From: Symsagittifera roscoffensis
Lineage: Eukaryota > Xenacoelomorpha > Acoela > Convolutidae
NCBI RefSeq assembly: GCF_963678635.1
Contig: NC_087062.1
Location: 1,920,001 to 1,984,000 of the forward strand
DNA: 64,000 nucleotides
Reading direction: 5' to 3'
Of this stretch, positions 61,119-64,000 are shown piece after piece; within the stretch, counting starts at the first letter, position 1; each line of letters starts with the position of its first letter. The notes below the pieces were generated by a model that searched no databases, was not told the origin of the DNA, and worked only from the letters and a program-made list of their open reading frames with translations. A program made the translations under genes and the position numbers.

Positions 61119-61587
61119 TTGGAAGCCGTACACAACATATCAGAAAACCGCCACTTGGTAAGTGGCCGGGAAACACGGGTGGTCTGCGACGCCAGCCGAG
61201 ACGGCATCGGATGCGCATTAGAGCAAGAAACTCCGGACGGATGGGCTACTATTGCCTACGCTTCACGTTTTCATAATTCATGCGAAAACAAATATTCGGT
61301 CAACGAATTAGAACTGCTTGCAGCAGTTTGGGCAATAGAGCACTTTAAATACAACCTGTATGGTAGAAGATTCACGCTAATCACCGACCATCAAGCCCTA
61401 ATCAGCGCGCTACAATGCAACAAACATAATAAAATATATCAAAGTAGATTAACCAGATGAATAGACCGGCTTCTACTATTTGATTTTGATATAAAACATT
61501 TAGCGGGCTCCAGAATGGGGCTCATTGATTACACTTCCAGACATCCAGTAGGTAAACCCCAACCACCTGCCTATTGGGACGAATAGT
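61119..61587 (+). pseudogene. RNase H of element C
   Basis: VVCDASRDGIGCALEQ, NELELLAAVWAIEHFKY and LITDHQALISAL give the three acidic motifs. It is interrupted by a TGA at 61458, then FDFDIKHLAGSRMGLIDYTS completes the domain to a TAG at 61585. Confidence 0.82.
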
Positions 61588-61589
61588 TT

Positions 61590-62240
61590 GTGGTTGCGTT
61601 AATCGATGACTTCATAACACGCCTTGAATTTCAAGATAGCACAAGTTCTAATTTAAAAATGAACTCAAATCCAAACGGATATCTAGGCACGCAATCGCTC
61701 AACCGGAACGAAAACGATTTAGCTTCAATTTCGTTTGCAACGCAAACAAAGCTCAGTGTAAAAAGTCCATTGCCAAATTTCAGTCGCATTGAGCATAATT
61801 CAAATTGGGCAAAATTCTTCACATTGCATACAGCTTGAAAACTGTTACCAACCATGGACAGACAAAATACAAACACTGCGTCCGTTATGTTAATATCAAC
61901 TTTTAAACAGATTATGAGAAAATGCCACAATGAGGCCCAGACTACCATCTCCTTCCACCCGAAGAACATCTCATCCTTCGACACACTCAGGGATTTAAAT
62001 CACCAGCTAACGTTTAGCGATACATCACATCAAGTCATCCCTTCCGAAGATAGCCTGACATTTAAAAGAGATCCAAATGACAAAGTGGATAAAGACAGTC
62101 AAACCATGGATGAAGACAATACCCCACCAGCATGTCTAACTGCATTCACGGACGAGGAAGACGTCCCTATGTATAGAAAACAACTGAGGAAGGTGTTCGA
62201 CAGCAATTTCATTGCATCGGCTACAAAGAGAGATAAGACA
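61590..62240 (+). pseudogene. RNase H to integrase spacer of element C
   Basis: 82 open codons at 61590-61835, then the start of a 229-codon frame from 61854. Polar, Ser/Thr/Asp-rich, no domain. Unusually long for this position. Confidence 0.5.
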
Positions 62241-63007
62241 CTCCAGCCACTTCTAAACATTGTACGGGGACAAAAGTGGGACAACTTGAATTCCTGCTAT
62301 GGTGCATATTTCTATAATGTTCGAAATCGCTTGTCAGTAAGGGACGGAATCCTTTTGTATGACGACAGAGCTGGCATCCCAAAACAGTTTAGGCAAACCC
62401 TTGTAGACTCGCTACACCTCATATATCGAGGGCAAGGCGGAATTCTTGAGGCAGCCAAAATGTTTGGTACCCATATTTACATCGGGACATCATTGCCATG
62501 GCGCAGAATTGTAAAGAGTGTCGACAAAAAGGTAAAAACCTAAAAGTCATTTCGGGAAAACAGCATTTAACGGTGCTAGACGCAGTTGTAGAACCCAACG
62601 AAGAAATCCAAATGGATTTTGTGGGGCCACTACCGGAAGAAAATCATAAAGAGGTCTACATTCTAGTAGGGGTAGATCGATTCTCTCGATTTCCATCAGC
62701 TAAAGTGGTAACTAATACCAAAGCGGACACAATAGTTCGATTTATGCAAACGCACATTGTGAACCAGGGGGTTCCACAAAATATTAGATGTGACCAAGCA
62801 CAAGGTCTTAGGGCGAAAAAGTTTATGCTATTTTGTAAAGATAATAATATCAAACTAATACTTGCACCAATGGACGACCACCGTTCTATTGGCATGGCGG
62901 AACGATTAATCAGGACACTTAAATCACGGTTGTCAGTTATGAAAATGGAAATAGGAATAAACCATACAAACTCGCTTCAGATGTTGCTGAACTTTTTAAA
63001 ACTCTAA
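62241..63007 (+). pseudogene. Integrase of element C
   Basis: The N-terminal zinc finger has one His (DSLHLIYRGQGGI) but Arg where the second is expected, then CX2C (CKEC) in the next frame at about 62504. DDE core: IQMDFVGPLPEE, RCDQAQGLRAKKFM, and GMAERLIRTLKSRL. The frameshift near 62500 separates the zinc finger from the core; the core itself is open for 169 codons. Confidence 0.82.
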
Positions 63008-64000
63008 GAATTACACCAAATACCACTACAAAAACAACGACGTTCTAAGCGCAATTTGGTCAAAACCAAACACGCCATTTATTAACACAGCCACATCCCC
63101 GAATACATCTAATTTATCTTGGGAAAACACGAAGATTGCTTGTTTAGATCAGAAACTACTTACGAAACCGGCGCTCACGGCGGAAGCCATGTGGAATTGC
63201 GACATCAATGGTGGGGACGAGTTGGATATAACGTACAGACAACAAAACCTGCCAGAGACCACTGATAATGTAGCCACATCTTCGACCACATGTTCCAAAC
63301 AACCGCTTGGTGCTACTGAATGGGATACTAGCGACGACGAGTTTGACCGTCAAATCATTGAAAAGTTTCCAATATGTGCGCATTTATCTTTAACTAACAT
63401 TCCATACAATCTGATAAAAGAAAAATGCAAATTCCTAAAAGAAAACCCTAAAAACTATATTGTGCAATTAAGGACTAGAAAACCTATCCGCACGTTAACA
63501 AAACAGGAAAAACAAAACATTGAAAGGGCACCTCTCATATTTCTGAAGGACCGTTTTAAAGGTCCGCAGACCACAATTAGTCCGCAGCTTGGACATAAAC
63601 TTGACCAAGTCGCCCGAAAAAAAGGGACAATTGCTCGGAAAATCAAAAAACCAGATTTCGGCGCACAGTTTAGAATATTGCAAAATGGTTCAATTCTTAG
63701 CTATTCTCCCCTCATAACGTAAAATGTCGACCAGCAGCTCTTAAAGATTTTGTATCCGATAAACATTTACCCAGAGCAAAACCTCGTGTTTCAGTGACAA
63801 AGACCAAACCCACCGCCGAGGTAGCAGACCCGAAAAAAAAACCAGACCAGCAGCAAAAGGCAATCAACAAACGTCAATCCGACTGGAACTCAACGAAGAA
63901 CCATAACGGAACCCGCAAAGGATAAAAAGAAAACAAGTCTGAAAAAGCCACCGCCTAAAAACTTGGAGAAAATCATGAGTCAAACCTTAAACCGCAAGGC
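63008..64000 (+). pseudogene. Post-integrase tail of element C
   Basis: 63189-63722 is open for 177 codons (CAHLSLTNIPYNLIKEKCKF, KDRFKGPQTTISPQLGHKLD), then basic, Lys/Pro-rich broken sequence. It probably belongs to the C-terminal end of the integrase or polyprotein. No envelope gene is seen before the window ends. Confidence 0.5.

Larger units (their letters stand above)
58081..64000 (+). mobile_element. Ty3-type retrotransposon C, runs off the window
   Basis: Leader with a tandem repeat, then gag, protease, RT, RNase H, integrase and a C-terminal tail in the standard Ty3 order on the plus strand, opposite to the host gene. Its protein sequences differ from those of elements A and B, so it is a separate lineage. 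About 10 stops or frameshifts interrupt it. The 3' end and 3' LTR are outside the window; I could not define a 5' LTR. Confidence 0.85.

Overview
The window is AT-rich DNA from a eukaryote, almost certainly an invertebrate animal. It has spliced genes with GT-AG introns, Ty3-type LTR retrotransposons, a non-LTR reverse transcriptase remnant, tRNA-derived short elements and satellite DNA. There are no operons, rRNA genes or CRISPR arrays. I cannot name the phylum with confidence.

One host gene organises most of the window. It lies on the minus strand and encodes a glycine-rich domain-containing protein (GRDP/DUF1399-like). I could place eight exons at 57107-57971, 52441-52761, 27004-27164, 22996-23163, 22464-22617, 21826-22147, 10289-10579 and 9210-9328. 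All seven junctions agree in reading phase, and the last exon ends in a TAG stop after a Cys/Gly-rich tail. About 2.4 kb of coding sequence is spread over about 49 kb; the 5' exon(s) lie beyond the window. The introns are filled with mobile and repetitive DNA.

Layout, left to right. 0-4.1 kb holds two decayed direct copies of a capsid-like (F54H12.2-like) gene fragment, separated by a zone strewn with a GGAGGGTTCCCT-type motif. 4.54-5.27 kb is a Tc1/mariner-type foldback element flanked by TA. 5.95-6.13 kb is a PKA catalytic-subunit-like last exon with an in-frame TGA. 6.1-9.2 kb holds tRNA-like heads and hairpin repeats. 9.2-27.2 kb holds the 3' half of the GRDP-like gene; its introns contain a degenerate repeat, a higher-order satellite (four units, 14.93-21.01 kb), short interspersed repeats, a LINE RT remnant and a foldback element with an 8-bp target duplication. 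27.56-51.66 kb is a head-to-head pair of Ty3-type retrotransposons sitting inside a single GRDP intron. 53.3-55.5 kb holds a diverged copy of the satellite and a tandem duplication. 58.1 kb to the end is a second, unrelated Ty3-type retrotransposon on the plus strand, running off the window.

The head-to-head pair is the most unusual object. Both copies carry pol, an envelope-like glycoprotein gene and, after its membrane anchor, a long conserved extension that I cannot assign to any family. Every retroelement here is disrupted by stops, frameshifts, deletions or duplications, so none looks autonomous as it stands.
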